Positions 17,104 to 26,643 of a DNA stretch of 48,828 bases are shown piece by piece. Numbering within the stretch: position 1 is the first letter of the stretch; each line of letters opens with the position of its first letter. The DNA is from an uncultured Saprospiraceae bacterium. Lineage in GTDB: Bacteria > Bacteroidota > Bacteroidia > Chitinophagales > Saprospiraceae. The notes under the pieces were generated by a model. The model searched no databases. It was not told the origin of the DNA and worked only from the letters and a program-made list of their open reading frames with translations. The position numbers and the translations under genes were made by a program. Where the stretch lies: the NCBI GenBank assembly GCA_937942435.1, contig CALDEM010000024.1, positions 1 through 48,828 of the forward strand, read 5' to 3'.

Positions 17104-18243
17104 ATGGAACAACTCACAGATAGAGAATATCAGCGCTATGCAAGGCATTTTAATCTGCCGGCATTTGGAGTAGAAACTCAACTTAATCTTAAGAACAGTA
17201 AGATCTTAGTGGTCGGTGCCGGTGGACTTGGTTCACCCGTCCTTCTCTATCTCGCTGCAGCTGGGGTAGGCACAATAGGTATCATAGATCCTGATGTAGT
17301 GAGCTTATCTAACTTGCAAAGACAGGTCTTATATCAGGACCGAGATATAGATAAAAAGAAGGTTACGCTTGCTGCAAATCAAGTACAATCTATCAATCCT
17401 CACATAACAGTTAACACCTACGATGACTATCTAAGCAATGACAACGCGTTGGAGATCATCAAAGAGTACGACATCATTGTAGACGGTACTGATAACTTCC
17501 CGACTCGTTATCTGGTCAACGATGCATGTGTCTTATTGGGCAAGCCCAATGTCTATGCTTCGATATATCAGTTTGAAGGGCAAGTGTCAGTTTTTAATTA
17601 TACATATGAAGATGGCTCCAAAGGACCTCATTATAGAGACATCTACCCCGACCCTCCAGCTCCTGGCTTAGTGCCCGATTGTGCTACTGGCGGAGTACTT
17701 GGTGTACTAGCAGGTATAGTGGGCACTCAACAAGCCCTTGAAGCTATAAAACTTGCCACAGGTATAGGAGAGCCACTTGTCGCTAGGCTACTTTTGTATG
17801 ATGCGTTGACTTCTCGTACACGGATCATAAAGCTTAAAGAAAAAAGTCATACAGAAGTTTCAGAATTAGTAAACTATCAGGAGTTTTGCGGCGTTGTACC
17901 AATCACAAAAGAGAATAACAGTCAAGACATGAAAGAGATAACAGTACAAGAACTCAAGCAATGGAAAGATGAAGGCAGAGACTTTCAATTAGTAGATGTA
18001 CGTGAGCAACACGAATATGAATTTGCCAATCTTGGTGGAGAGCTTATACCTCTTGGCGATATTATGTCAAGAGCCGAAGAGATCTCTTCTGATAAGGAAG
18101 TTGTACTGATGTGCAGAAGTGGACAAAGAAGCGGAGCTGCTTTAGGCGCTTTGCAACAACAGGGTGATTATAATCTCTTCAATCTAAAAGGAGGATATCT
18201 TGCTTGGGCCGCAGAGATAGACACTAGCCTACCGAGATATTAA
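17104..18243 (+). CDS. moeB: E1-like sulfur-carrier adenylyltransferase (MoeB/ThiF type) fused to rhodanese
   Basis: A 379-aa fusion. Residues 1-265 are an E1-like adenylyltransferase: ATP-binding GAGGLG (38-43), the SNLQRQ arginine region, DGTDNFPTRY (128-136) and Cys193 in VPDCATGGVLG. Residues 275-379 are a rhodanese domain with active-site Cys337 in CRSGQRS. Such proteins adenylate the C-terminal glycine of a ubiquitin-like carrier (MoaD, ThiS or a relative) and the rhodanese supplies sulfur. The two zinc-binding CxxC pairs of E. coli MoeB are not conserved: the first reads HxxD (176-179) and the second is reduced to one Cys (FCG, 262). No moa or thi gene is adjacent, so the carrier is uncertain. 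Confidence 0.87.
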   Translation: MEQLTDREYQRYARHFNLPAFGVETQLNLKNSKILVVGAGGLGSPVLLYLAAAGVGTIGIIDPDVVSLSNLQRQVLYQDRDIDKKKVTLAANQVQSINPHITVNTYDDYLSNDNALEIIKEYDIIVDGTDNFPTRYLVNDACVLLGKPNVYASIYQFEGQVSVFNYTYEDGSKGPHYRDIYPDPPAPGLVPDCATGGVLGVLAGIVGTQQALEAIKLATGIGEPLVARLLLYDALTSRTRIIKLKEKSHTEVSELVNYQEFCGVVPITKENNSQDMKEITVQELKQWKDEGRDFQLVDVREQHEYEFANLGGELIPLGDIMSRAEEISSDKEVVLMCRSGQRSGAALGALQQQGDYNLFNLKGGYLAWAAEIDTSLPRY

Positions 18244-18252
18244 CATCGACTA

Positions 18253-18858
18253 TTACCATATTTTATGCTGGAGCCTTTCTTTAGTGTTAGGCCATTCTGA
18301 TTTTAAGATACTATAGTAGACAGTATCCCTTCTACGACCATCGCTCATCAATGTGTGGCTCCTTAATAAACCTTCATACTGAGCACCTATGCCTTCCATG
18401 GCTGTTCTTGATTGTTTGTTAGCTCCGTCTGCTTTTAGTTCGACACGCTCATACAAGAGATTTTCAAAAGCATAACTCAACATCAACAATTTGTTGTGTC
18501 GATTCAGTCCTGTGCGTTGAAACTCCTTACCAATCCAAGTCCAGCCCATCTCTAATCTTTGATTGACAGGAGAGATGTTGGCAAATCGTGTTGTCCCTGC
18601 ATATTGACTGACAGACTTATCAAATATTATAAAAGGAACCATCTCTCCTGAGTTTAACCCATCAATAGCCTTATTAAAGAAAGCTTCAAATAAAGACACT
18701 GTGTAAATGTCAGATGGCGAATAAGTCAATAGATCTGGTTGGTTTAAAGCTATCTCTTGCAGAGGTCGAGCATCTTCTACACTCTTGATTACAGTCAACT
18801 TCACTCTATCATCCTCTAAACCGTTGTCTATCAAGTATTGTATATCTTTATCACGCAT
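18253..18858 (-). CDS. GNAT family N-acetyltransferase (RimJ/RimL-like)
   Basis: A 201-aa single-domain acetyltransferase. The central segment GTTRFANISPVNQRLEMGWTWIG, the QRTGLNRHNKLLMLSYAFE acetyl-CoA-binding region and the late motif ELKADGANKQSRTAMEGIGA are the RimL-type signatures (a residue pattern like NxxSxxAxExxGa). The C-terminus with HTLMSDGRRRDTVYYSILKSEW is also typical. The substrate (protein N-terminus or small molecule) cannot be told. Only 25 nt separate its start from the divergent DUF6503 gene. Confidence 0.88.
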   Translation of the reverse strand: MRDKDIQYLIDNGLEDDRVKLTVIKSVEDARPLQEIALNQPDLLTYSPSDIYTVSLFEAFFNKAIDGLNSGEMVPFIIFDKSVSQYAGTTRFANISPVNQRLEMGWTWIGKEFQRTGLNRHNKLLMLSYAFENLLYERVELKADGANKQSRTAMEGIGAQYEGLLRSHTLMSDGRRRDTVYYSILKSEWPNTKERLQHKIW

Positions 18859-18883
18859 AAAACAAATCTTTTAACTTACAACA

Positions 18884-19603
18884 ATGTACAATTATCTCCT
18901 GTCAGCCATTCTATTTGTTAGTTGTTCTAATCTCGCAACCGCACAGAGTGCGCCACTTGAGATCATACAAAAAAGCATAAACTATCATGACCCTAGTGGC
19001 TTAATTAAATCTGGAAAGATCATGTTGGACCTAATTGAGAGCAGACCTAATGGTTCGGATAGAAAAACGATAGTAGAGCTTGATGACGCTAATGGATATG
19101 CAAAAATTGTATCCACTTCAGAAGGCATCAAGAAGGAGATGCAACTTAAAAAAGGTAAGCCAAAATTTAAATTAGACGGTAAGCGTAAAATATCTGATAC
19201 CGCTAAGAAGAAACACAGACTGTCACCTGACCGTCTGTTGTTTATGAAAAACTATTATAGATACCTATGGCTACTACCGATGACGCTTGAAGACAATGGA
19301 ACAATCATTGGACCAGATTATAATATTGTTGATTTCTTCGGCAAGACGTGTATAGAAATCAAAATAACATATGACCCTCAAGTAGGTAATGATATCTGGT
19401 ATGTGTACTTTAATCCTGAGACATATGCCATGGAAGGCTATCGCTTCTATCATGACGAGCAAGCCAATGATGGAGAGTATATCTTACTATCTGGATCTAC
19501 TAATTACAAAACGCTTAACGTCCCTGCAGAAAGGCAATGGTATACGCACAAAGAAGCAAAGCATCTTGGAACAGATAAACTCGTCGGCATAACTATAAAG
19601 TAA
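18884..19603 (+). CDS. DUF6503-like exported protein
   Basis: A 239-aa protein with an N-terminal signal peptide (cut probably after TAQS, about residue 22). The mature start LEIIQKSINYHDPSGLIKSG and the later YRYLWLLPMTLEDNGT and DFFGKTCIEIKITYDPQVGND are features I associate with the Bacteroidota family DUF6503, which resembles lipoprotein-sorting LolA-type beta folds. Function is unknown; the likely location is the periplasm. It is convergent with the PA14 gene. Confidence 0.7.
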   Translation: MYNYLLSAILFVSCSNLATAQSAPLEIIQKSINYHDPSGLIKSGKIMLDLIESRPNGSDRKTIVELDDANGYAKIVSTSEGIKKEMQLKKGKPKFKLDGKRKISDTAKKKHRLSPDRLLFMKNYYRYLWLLPMTLEDNGTIIGPDYNIVDFFGKTCIEIKITYDPQVGNDIWYVYFNPETYAMEGYRFYHDEQANDGEYILLSGSTNYKTLNVPAERQWYTHKEAKHLGTDKLVGITIK

Positions 19604-19610
19604 TTATAGT
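19592..19610. terminator. Hairpin between two convergent genes
   Basis: A perfect 7-bp inverted repeat (ACTATAA-agtaa-TTATAGT) has the DUF6503 stop codon in its loop and lies 14 nt from the end of the PA14 gene. The stem is AT-rich and there is no long U-run, so any termination would be weak. Confidence 0.35.
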
Positions 19611-19623
19611 TTGCTTACGATAG

Positions 19624-21996
19624 CTACCTTAGCACGAGGCTCTTTTCAAACTGCTTTCCTCCTGTTTGTAATTCGATTGTATAATCAGAATCACTTAACT
19701 TCTTAGTTCTAATTCTTTTAGTAAAGTATCCCGGGTTACCAACCTTATGACTTAACAAGGAGGCGACGACTACTCCACTTTGGTCAAGTATATTTAAAGA
19801 AGCAAATCCTCGTTCACGGACGTGATATCCAATAATAAAATCTTTAGAATCATCTTCTTGTATAATGACCAATGGATTGTCTTCCATTTGTTGTTTAAGG
19901 TTACGCACAATCTTTCTTCCTGATACAGCTTGAGTCTCTCTACAATCATCTATCTGAACTGTAAGGATAGCCCCTATGGCTCCTTCAAATCCTTGCATTA
20001 ACTCAACGGACTCATTAGCCATTAATGAAACATCTGACCCTGATGCAATGGAGCTTTCAGTATTGATGAGCTTTATGGCACTATAGTCCATAAGGTTTAA
20101 TGTACTATCGCCAAGTATCAAAGTATCCTGACTACAATTAGCATAGGCACCTCCGGTACCTATACAGTTGCAATCACCGTCAAAGATGTCATTAAAGGTA
20201 GTGTCATTGCCATCATCACAAGGCATCCCTTGAGATTGGCATGCAAGAGACGAAAAAGTCATCTTACTGATACCCCTGCAAGTTCCTGACTGATCCAAGG
20301 AAGTTACTAGAATGTACCGCAATTTTGTTCCCCCAAAATCAGGCCCAACGAACCCAGAATACTCCGAGTCACCTGGTGCTTGATTCCAATTATAATTTCC
20401 AAGATTAGTCCAAGTGATGCCATCGATTGAGTAGTCAATTGTTACATCCTGAAAACCTTCAGATGTACTGTTAGCAACATTATAATTCCAAATATGTGAT
20501 GACCATATCCTATGCTCGCCACCCAGATCATACTGCAACCAATGACGATTACCATATGCAGTGATAGGAGATTGGGAGGTTTGACAAGATAGCCAAGAGG
20601 CATCAGCTCGGTTGTCGAGTTGATCCGTAAGGCCACATTCTGGATAAGGCACATAGCTGGATAATGGATCATTACAATCAGGACCAGAACATGGCACACC
20701 TGCACAATTACAATTAGTATCAAAAGCATCGTTATTAGTGAAAGGATCACCATCATCACATAGTGTTCCTTCTGCTATACAAGCGATCTCACAATTGTAA
20801 TCATACAAATAAAACGACGGCAATCTCTTCCAGTGATCATCTACAGCAAAAGGAGTCTTCCAAAACAAGCCAAAATGCTCTGTATAAGAAGACTCTTTAT
20901 GATTGATCTCATAGTAATAGTACTTTCCTTTTTCCAGATTTAATGGAGCCGTAGATTGATATATGTATTTGTCATGTTCTGTTGGGTCTGTAGTATTGGA
21001 GGTAAGGATCTGATGGGTTTGCTTAAGAGCTGGATCGTCATTGCTACTCAAGAAAAAGATACCATCCACATTAGAAGTAATGTTGAACTGGTAATGCCCG
21101 GTTACAGGAACCGTTAAGTAACCTTGCACTAGCGTTCCAAAAGAATCTGCTTCTAATCTCTGCTCCATACCCAACATAATCAACCGCTCGTACCGAGAAG
21201 GCATAGCTGGATAATCAGGATCCATATAAAGATCAGATAAGTCCCCACCAGGTATATCATCGTAGTAATAAGCCTCTACTAAGGATTTCTCTCCAACGCA
21301 TGTGTTATCGGTGCTTTTTATACCAACACAATTACAATAGCCATCTTCCTGATCATCTATTGTTGTTGGATCACCATCATCACAAGAAGTCCCTCGTTCT
21401 GGGCATAACTCTGGCATACAACCAATGTTGTTGATGTACTGACTGGCAACAAAATTCCAATCGGCCAAACCCGTAAAGCTGGTTTTCCAATGTAGCGCCA
21501 CATGATCTCCACCGTTGCCTTCGATATGATGCAATTCAAAATAATAAAACTGGCCACTTTGCAATGCAATCGATCGACTGTTTTGCTCTGGGTATTTGTC
21601 ATGTTCTTCTGTCCCTGTGTGTCCATTGATAAAGGCTTCTAATTGCAGATTATCAACACTTTGATCAGAACTAAGATAGAATCTTATGTCATCATCTCCT
21701 GTGATATTAAAAAGAATAGATTCGCTTTCTGGCACGGATATATATCCTCTAATCGTCGAACCAAAATTATTATCAAAGTTGACTGGCGACTTCACTGAAT
21801 TTATAATTCTTGATCCGTCAGGTCTGTTTGGATAGTATTCATCAACGTAGAGTTCTCCAAACTCGTTATCTGGTAGATTTCTCCAATATGACCACGTTGC
21901 TTCACCTGGTGCACCAACACACTGCTGAGCTGCTGCATCAAAGTAAGAAACCAACATAAAAACAGTAATTATATAATGTAGTATAACTTTATTCAT
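19624..21996 (-). CDS. T9SS cargo: two PA14-like domains, discoidin-like domain, CDDGD loops, C-terminal sorting domain
   Basis: A 790-aa secreted protein. After the signal peptide come a PA14-like domain (about 28-190, with FNITGDDDIRFYLSSDQ and FYYFELHH), a second PA14-like domain (about 235-400, with YYYYEINHKE) and an F5/8-type-C-like domain (about 450-590, LDNRADASWLSC, WLQYDLGG). Between and after them are three near-copies of a CDDG(D/N)...CNC loop, acidic and probably calcium-binding. A short beta segment (LMANESVELMQGFEGAIGA) resembles a 3-coathanger stack, and the last 75 residues look like a T9SS type A sorting domain (ASLNILDQSGVVVASLLS). PA14 and discoidin domains bind glycans, so a surface adhesin or carbohydrate-binding protein is likely. 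It is the last gene of the DUF1800-DUF1501 operon. Confidence 0.75.
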   Translation of the reverse strand: MNKVILHYIITVFMLVSYFDAAAQQCVGAPGEATWSYWRNLPDNEFGELYVDEYYPNRPDGSRIINSVKSPVNFDNNFGSTIRGYISVPESESILFNITGDDDIRFYLSSDQSVDNLQLEAFINGHTGTEEHDKYPEQNSRSIALQSGQFYYFELHHIEGNGGDHVALHWKTSFTGLADWNFVASQYINNIGCMPELCPERGTSCDDGDPTTIDDQEDGYCNCVGIKSTDNTCVGEKSLVEAYYYDDIPGGDLSDLYMDPDYPAMPSRYERLIMLGMEQRLEADSFGTLVQGYLTVPVTGHYQFNITSNVDGIFFLSSNDDPALKQTHQILTSNTTDPTEHDKYIYQSTAPLNLEKGKYYYYEINHKESSYTEHFGLFWKTPFAVDDHWKRLPSFYLYDYNCEIACIAEGTLCDDGDPFTNNDAFDTNCNCAGVPCSGPDCNDPLSSYVPYPECGLTDQLDNRADASWLSCQTSQSPITAYGNRHWLQYDLGGEHRIWSSHIWNYNVANSTSEGFQDVTIDYSIDGITWTNLGNYNWNQAPGDSEYSGFVGPDFGGTKLRYILVTSLDQSGTCRGISKMTFSSLACQSQGMPCDDGNDTTFNDIFDGDCNCIGTGGAYANCSQDTLILGDSTLNLMDYSAIKLINTESSIASGSDVSLMANESVELMQGFEGAIGAILTVQIDDCRETQAVSGRKIVRNLKQQMEDNPLVIIQEDDSKDFIIGYHVRERGFASLNILDQSGVVVASLLSHKVGNPGYFTKRIRTKKLSDSDYTIELQTGGKQFEKSLVLR

Positions 21997-22007
21997 CCTT
22001 TTCTATT

Positions 22008-23483
22008 CTAAATTGAATTAAACATGCCTATCGGTGCATAGTCTAATGGTGGACCAGAAGAGCATCCTGGAGAATAAAAATTGCATAAATTAGGCAGCAC
22101 ATAACTTAGGTCGTTAGGACTTACTCCATACCACAAGGCAATCTCCGCATAAAACTCGTCAACTGATGTAGTTGGCAACATTCGACCTCTTTCATTTAGA
22201 TTAAGCAGGTTGCTTTCTGACAGATTTAATGAAGGATAATCTCCATATATTTCTTTACCCTTGACAGCACCACCCATGATCATTTGGTTACCACCCCAGG
22301 CATGGTCGGAGCCATTACCATTGCTCGTTAAGGTTCTTGCAAAATCAGATATTGTAAAAGTTGTCACCTTATCTTGCAAGCCCATCTCTATTAGGGCGTC
22401 ATTAAGCTCTCCAAGTGCATTGCTCAAGACTGGCAACATCCCGCCTTGGGCGGCAAGTACATCATCGTGATGATCCCAACCACCAAAAGTTGCAAAGAAT
22501 ATTTGTCTTTTGGCACCGAGATGTTGTTGCACATTGATGACTTGAGTCATCATCCTTAGGTCTTCAGAAAGTCTTGAATCAGAAAAAGATGTATTTAATG
22601 GACTGCCTTTTCCTAAAGCAGATGCAAATATTTCTATGCTTTCCGTGGCCTGCTTAGTTAGCGATCCATAAGTCTTTTGAAATAGATTAGAATACATGCC
22701 TTCAGCCATGCTTTCTATAGCTTCGTTTCTCGTTTGATTGAGAAAACCACTATTGCTAAACCATGAAGGCAGTCCATCGATACCTACATTATCAGGAGTG
22801 GAGTTATTCTTTATAGAATACTCTAAAGTTTGTTGACCTGATTGAAATCGGTTTTTACCACTGAGTGATATATTCATTGATATCTCTGGGATAGAATTCA
22901 TATCTCCCAAGATATCTGCGATACGTCCACCGACTCCAAATGCTGACCTATCCTGGGGTACAGACGTCTGCCATTGCATGATCTGATCATTATGAGAATA
23001 CAATCCCAAAGGAAGTTTCTTTAAACCTGATTCAAACTCCGATCGATTAGAGATAGGCTCTATGAGGGTACCGATATTAGAGACAAAAGCAAGATCTCCA
23101 CTATTGAACAAATCCCTTACTCTGGACATTCCGCCATGTACAGCAAACGTCCGCCCAGCATTGCTATAATCTAAAGGAAGTAACTCACCCTGACTAAAGT
23201 CGTTGCTCAAGGCTAACGAAGATCTCGTTGTTGCATAATGATTGTACTCGCTTGTTTCTGTGGGAACAAGCACGTTATAAGTATCAGCTCCTCCAGCTAA
23301 TAGAATACAGATGATGGCCTTATAGTCATCCGAACTCCCGATGATATGTGGCCTAGCCGCAGCCGTATTGATCATGCCAAGATTAAGAGCTGTCGACAAA
23401 AAGGTTGTAGAGCCAATTGCAGCACAGCTAGCTTGTCCTAAAAATTGTCTTCTTGACTTTGAGTGTTTATGTCTATGACCCAT
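22008..23483 (-). CDS. DUF1501 family protein with Tat-type signal
   Basis: A 491-aa protein. The N-terminus carries a twin-arginine motif (SRRQFLGQ, residues 10-17) and a hydrophobic stretch ending in TAAAR, so export in folded form is likely. Family segments include ICILLAGGADTYNVLVPTE (usually LxGGNDGLNTVVP), FVSNIGTLIEP, FFATFGGWDHHDDV and the metal-site-like VTTFTISDFARTLTSNGNGSDHAWGG. DUF1501 is related to the alkaline phosphatase/sulfatase superfamily; its function is unsettled. It is sandwiched between DUF1800 (34 nt upstream) and the PA14 cargo (11 nt downstream), the usual DUF1800-DUF1501 pairing. Confidence 0.92.
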   Translation of the reverse strand: MGHRHKHSKSRRQFLGQASCAAIGSTTFLSTALNLGMINTAAARPHIIGSSDDYKAIICILLAGGADTYNVLVPTETSEYNHYATTRSSLALSNDFSQGELLPLDYSNAGRTFAVHGGMSRVRDLFNSGDLAFVSNIGTLIEPISNRSEFESGLKKLPLGLYSHNDQIMQWQTSVPQDRSAFGVGGRIADILGDMNSIPEISMNISLSGKNRFQSGQQTLEYSIKNNSTPDNVGIDGLPSWFSNSGFLNQTRNEAIESMAEGMYSNLFQKTYGSLTKQATESIEIFASALGKGSPLNTSFSDSRLSEDLRMMTQVINVQQHLGAKRQIFFATFGGWDHHDDVLAAQGGMLPVLSNALGELNDALIEMGLQDKVTTFTISDFARTLTSNGNGSDHAWGGNQMIMGGAVKGKEIYGDYPSLNLSESNLLNLNERGRMLPTTSVDEFYAEIALWYGVSPNDLSYVLPNLCNFYSPGCSSGPPLDYAPIGMFNSI

Positions 23484-23517
23484 TATTGGATTCTATTTTT
23501 TATTATAAAAAAATCAA

Positions 23518-25302
23518 CTATCTATTAATTAGAAACTCTGGTGATGACATCACGAGATAGATCGCAACCCTTACCCGCTGATCTAATTCTTCTCTATCTC
23601 CATCTGGAAACTCTTTGAGTGCATTGATTATAATCTCCTCTGTTCTTTGGGTTAACCGGCCGTGTGCTACTACAAGATTTAGCCGATCTACAAGTTCATG
23701 TAATCTGTCATCCGTCGCTATAGCTATCTCATCATCTAATTGAAAAAAGGACTTCTCATTTTCTGGCACCTCTTCATCATTGTACAAGCTCCACTCGTCA
23801 GCAGGTCGATCACGTACAATCCATTCATTCAAACCATTGAGATATCCGATTAAGGATTGACTGTTGACAATTTGAAATTCTGGAGCTACCAAATCTTGAT
23901 CTGCTATATCTCCTATAGGTTGATGATCAGGCTGAAAGAAATTAAATACACTTGGTGAAGAAAGAGGCATTTGATTAATCAGATTATTGATATCATTCAT
24001 TGCATTGCGAAACTTCCCGCTCTCAGTAGAAAGATTGAAGGCATTGCACAATTGTACATATCTAATAAAGGGTTCTCTCAACATACCAAAACTTGAATCT
24101 TCCACTGCATCGCATGACCTTGCTTCTTTATCAAGGATGATAGCCTTGACAACTGCCTGCATATCGCCACGTACTCCACTGCCATTATCATCAAAGGCCG
24201 CAGATACTCGACTTACATAACCGGGACTTGGATTAGAAGTAACTAATCTCTGGATCAGCAACTTGCCTATGAACGGTCCGACATTAGGATGTTCAAATAG
24301 ATTGTCAAGCGCATCTTCTATATCAGCTATCCCATCTACTGGACTTCTGTCAGGAACTACACTACCATTTAAAAGAGTTTTAGGACCTGGCTCATGCATA
24401 TCATTGAGCATCTGCATCGGTATTGTAAAGCTTAATCTATCTCGGTCGTTTCTAAAAAACTGATTTATAATCGGATCACGATCGCCCCACATCAGACCCG
24501 TGAATATTTTAGAAAATTCACTGATATCATCATTATCATAAGTTGGTATCGGAGCCCCACTACCATCTAACTTTCGTGTACCATCAGGGTTTAATTCAAA
24601 AAGACCAATGGAGAATAACTGCATCACTTCACGCGCATAGTTCTCATCAGGAAATCGATTTTCCTCAATATCTGTTTTTGGATTGTTGATATACGTGAGA
24701 TACTCCCCCATAGCAGGATGATAAGTCACCTCTTGCAAGAGGTCTCTATAATTACCAAAAGCATGCCTTAGCAAGATATCGTAGTAATCTGCAAAAGCAT
24801 AAGGATTATTACCGAAGCCAGAGTTACGTGAGATAACAAGTATTTCGCTTAAAGCAAATGCAACCCGCTGTCTTAAAAAATCAGGCTGTGACATATGATA
24901 TTGCCACCAGGCATAATCCCAAAACAACATACTACTTCCAGCTTCGGGGTCATTCTCACCTGCTCTTCTAAAATCATGATAAGTAGTAACTTCACCCTCA
25001 AGGGAAGTTGCTAAAGGGAGAGACATTTGGGTATCAACCCAATCTTCAAAACCCATCTCAGCGATCTCCTCAATGGTCGAAAGTGTAGCACCAAAAGTGG
25101 TTTGCGCGGTTAGCTTGGATGCTGCGTTATGATTAGGCAAAAAACCAGATCGTTCTAAGGTCTCGTTAGGTTGGCTATTAGCATCGCTTGAGGTGATAAC
25201 TACACCGTCTACGTGACCCATACCGATTATATCCCCCTGCGCTTGACCAGTAACCAGATATAATAAAAGAAATACAACACAACAGTAGAGACGTTGATAC
25301 AT
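23518..25302 (-). CDS. DUF1800 family exported protein
   Basis: A 594-aa protein from the ATG at 25302; a TTG one codon upstream is the less likely start. A signal peptide (YCCVVFLLLYLVTGQAQG) is followed by the DUF1800 core: AASKLTAQTTFGATLSTIEEI, WWQYHMSQPDFLRQRVAFALSEILVIS in pieces, the YDILLRHAFGNYRDLLQEVT segment, NPKTDIEENRFPDENYAREVMQLF in pieces, and FNFFQPDHQPIG. The family almost always travels with DUF1501 and is common in Bacteroidota and Planctomycetes. The pair's biochemical role is unknown. It heads the three-gene unit ending with the PA14 cargo. Confidence 0.92.
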   Translation of the reverse strand: MYQRLYCCVVFLLLYLVTGQAQGDIIGMGHVDGVVITSSDANSQPNETLERSGFLPNHNAASKLTAQTTFGATLSTIEEIAEMGFEDWVDTQMSLPLATSLEGEVTTYHDFRRAGENDPEAGSSMLFWDYAWWQYHMSQPDFLRQRVAFALSEILVISRNSGFGNNPYAFADYYDILLRHAFGNYRDLLQEVTYHPAMGEYLTYINNPKTDIEENRFPDENYAREVMQLFSIGLFELNPDGTRKLDGSGAPIPTYDNDDISEFSKIFTGLMWGDRDPIINQFFRNDRDRLSFTIPMQMLNDMHEPGPKTLLNGSVVPDRSPVDGIADIEDALDNLFEHPNVGPFIGKLLIQRLVTSNPSPGYVSRVSAAFDDNGSGVRGDMQAVVKAIILDKEARSCDAVEDSSFGMLREPFIRYVQLCNAFNLSTESGKFRNAMNDINNLINQMPLSSPSVFNFFQPDHQPIGDIADQDLVAPEFQIVNSQSLIGYLNGLNEWIVRDRPADEWSLYNDEEVPENEKSFFQLDDEIAIATDDRLHELVDRLNLVVAHGRLTQRTEEIIINALKEFPDGDREELDQRVRVAIYLVMSSPEFLINR

Positions 25303-25437
25303 CAATTGATTTTTTTTTGAATAAAAAGGTTATCTATAAGACAGTGAGAATGCTCACCACACTCATAGATATTGAACTTTTCTTCTCAGGAAGGTGATTG
25401 ACAAGAGCTTTGAGATAACAAAACTCAATTGATAATT

Positions 25438-25490
25438 CAAAAGTAATAACATGACATCCCTAGGGTTAATGGGATACCCGAACAAATATA
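25438..25490 (-). promoter_or_regulatory. Candidate -7 boxes in the leader of the DUF1800 operon
   Basis: In the 241-nt gap between DUF4249 copy A and DUF1800, two exact TAnnTTTG matches occur on the minus strand: TATATTTG (25483-25490) and TACTTTTG (25438-25445). Neither has a TTG at 19-21 nt. A small hairpin GTGAG-aatg-CTCAC (25344-25357) lies in the resulting leader. This may mean DUF1800-DUF1501-PA14 has its own promoter apart from the TonB operon. Confidence 0.3.
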
Positions 25491-25543
25491 TTAAGAATAA
25501 CCCCAATATATTAACATTTTGGCCTATAATTAACTGCGTAGTA

Positions 25544-26578
25544 CTACCAAAAAGAAGGTCGATCGGTAGTAGAATTTTCGAGGACTCGGCAATCATCGTC
25601 CAATCTAAAATCTGCAAGAGATCCATCTACTAAAGATCCATCTAAAAAAACAGATTGAGTAGACACATCAGAAGCATAAAAGTAGCCGATTACGGGACTC
25701 TCTGGCTCTATGACATTGATCACATTGCCACGGAGCGTAGCAGGTGGAGGATCAAACAAGTTTCCGCTGATTGATAACTGACTCTCCAATACTTGGAAAA
25801 ATCGAAAAGCTTCTTTAGTCAGCGAGAGTTGCTGTACTGTCATATAGTACTTTTCACTATAGCGCTTGCCATCATCAACGATAAATCCAGCTAGCTGACT
25901 AGTCTGATTGCCATTAAATAAATCATCAGAAGTGATTCTCACTTCTGGGTCTCCTCTTTCCTCAGTGATGTAACATTTGTCACAGCAAGCCTTAGGTGCT
26001 GGCACATTGCCATCGGGCGTAACCATGACAAATAGTTCTGGATTAGTTTCGACAAAGTAGGTCCCACTATTTTTATAGAGGTAGAAGTTTTGCTCATCTC
26101 CTTGATCCTCGAACTCAGCATAAACTTCAACTCCTATATCAAATACAACTTCCGAATTAGAAGCTAGTTTTTTGGGTTCTACTCTTAGAGATTGTATCGG
26201 CGCTACAGGCATAACCTTCTCAGGTAAGGATATATACTGCTCGTTATTGGACTCTACAATTAAGGTGTACTCGGACCCCACATTAGCACTGAATGTTGAA
26301 GGTGTAGCATAAATACCCGATTCTACTTCTTCTAGTATGACTTGATTGCCCTTTTCATCTCTGATACGTACCAAAGCGCTATTTACCTTTTTAGAAAAAT
26401 CTTCAAAGATAGATCCATACTTTGCACTCTTTGATAGTCTTATAAAGTGAGGACCTGGCTCAGTTGTTATGTTACCTTCCACTACAAGTACACGCAAGAC
26501 TCTCTCGATTGTAACATCGAGCTCATCTACACATCCAACTAAAGAAAAAATAATTACAAATAGCGAGATCCTCATCAT
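25544..26578 (-). CDS. DUF4249 lipoprotein, copy A (distal)
   Basis: A 344-aa protein from the ATG at 26578 (a TTG at 26581 is in frame but lies in the duplicated relic stop region). The lipobox SLVGC places the acylated cysteine at 16. The start CVDELDVTIERVLRVLVVEG and the central GSEYTLIVES are typical of DUF4249, a family nearly always encoded beside a TonB receptor. A Cys cluster CCDKC (198-202) and the ending TTDRPSFW are notable. It is strongly similar to copy B along most of its length and differs mainly at about 165-205 and in the last 35 residues, where copy B is longer. Probable outer-membrane location; function unknown. Confidence 0.9.
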   Translation of the reverse strand: MMRISLFVIIFSLVGCVDELDVTIERVLRVLVVEGNITTEPGPHFIRLSKSAKYGSIFEDFSKKVNSALVRIRDEKGNQVILEEVESGIYATPSTFSANVGSEYTLIVESNNEQYISLPEKVMPVAPIQSLRVEPKKLASNSEVVFDIGVEVYAEFEDQGDEQNFYLYKNSGTYFVETNPELFVMVTPDGNVPAPKACCDKCYITEERGDPEVRITSDDLFNGNQTSQLAGFIVDDGKRYSEKYYMTVQQLSLTKEAFRFFQVLESQLSISGNLFDPPPATLRGNVINVIEPESPVIGYFYASDVSTQSVFLDGSLVDGSLADFRLDDDCRVLENSTTDRPSFW

Positions 26579-26610
26579 CAAAATTTCAATTTATAACTAA
26601 GTGAAGGAAA
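26578..26610 (-). pseudogene. Relic of the TonB receptor gene's last 11 codons
   Basis: This 33-nt segment reads FPSLSYKLKF-stop on the minus strand and matches the true 3' end of the TonB receptor gene (27714-27746, FPSLSYKMKF-stop) at 32 of 33 bases. It precedes DUF4249 copy A exactly as the real end precedes copy B, including the TGATGATG junction. It is the duplication scar that shows copy A or B arose by tandem duplication of a segment starting inside the receptor gene. Confidence 0.9.
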
Positions 26611-26643
26611 ATTTAATATAGACTAATGGAAAATTCAATTGAT

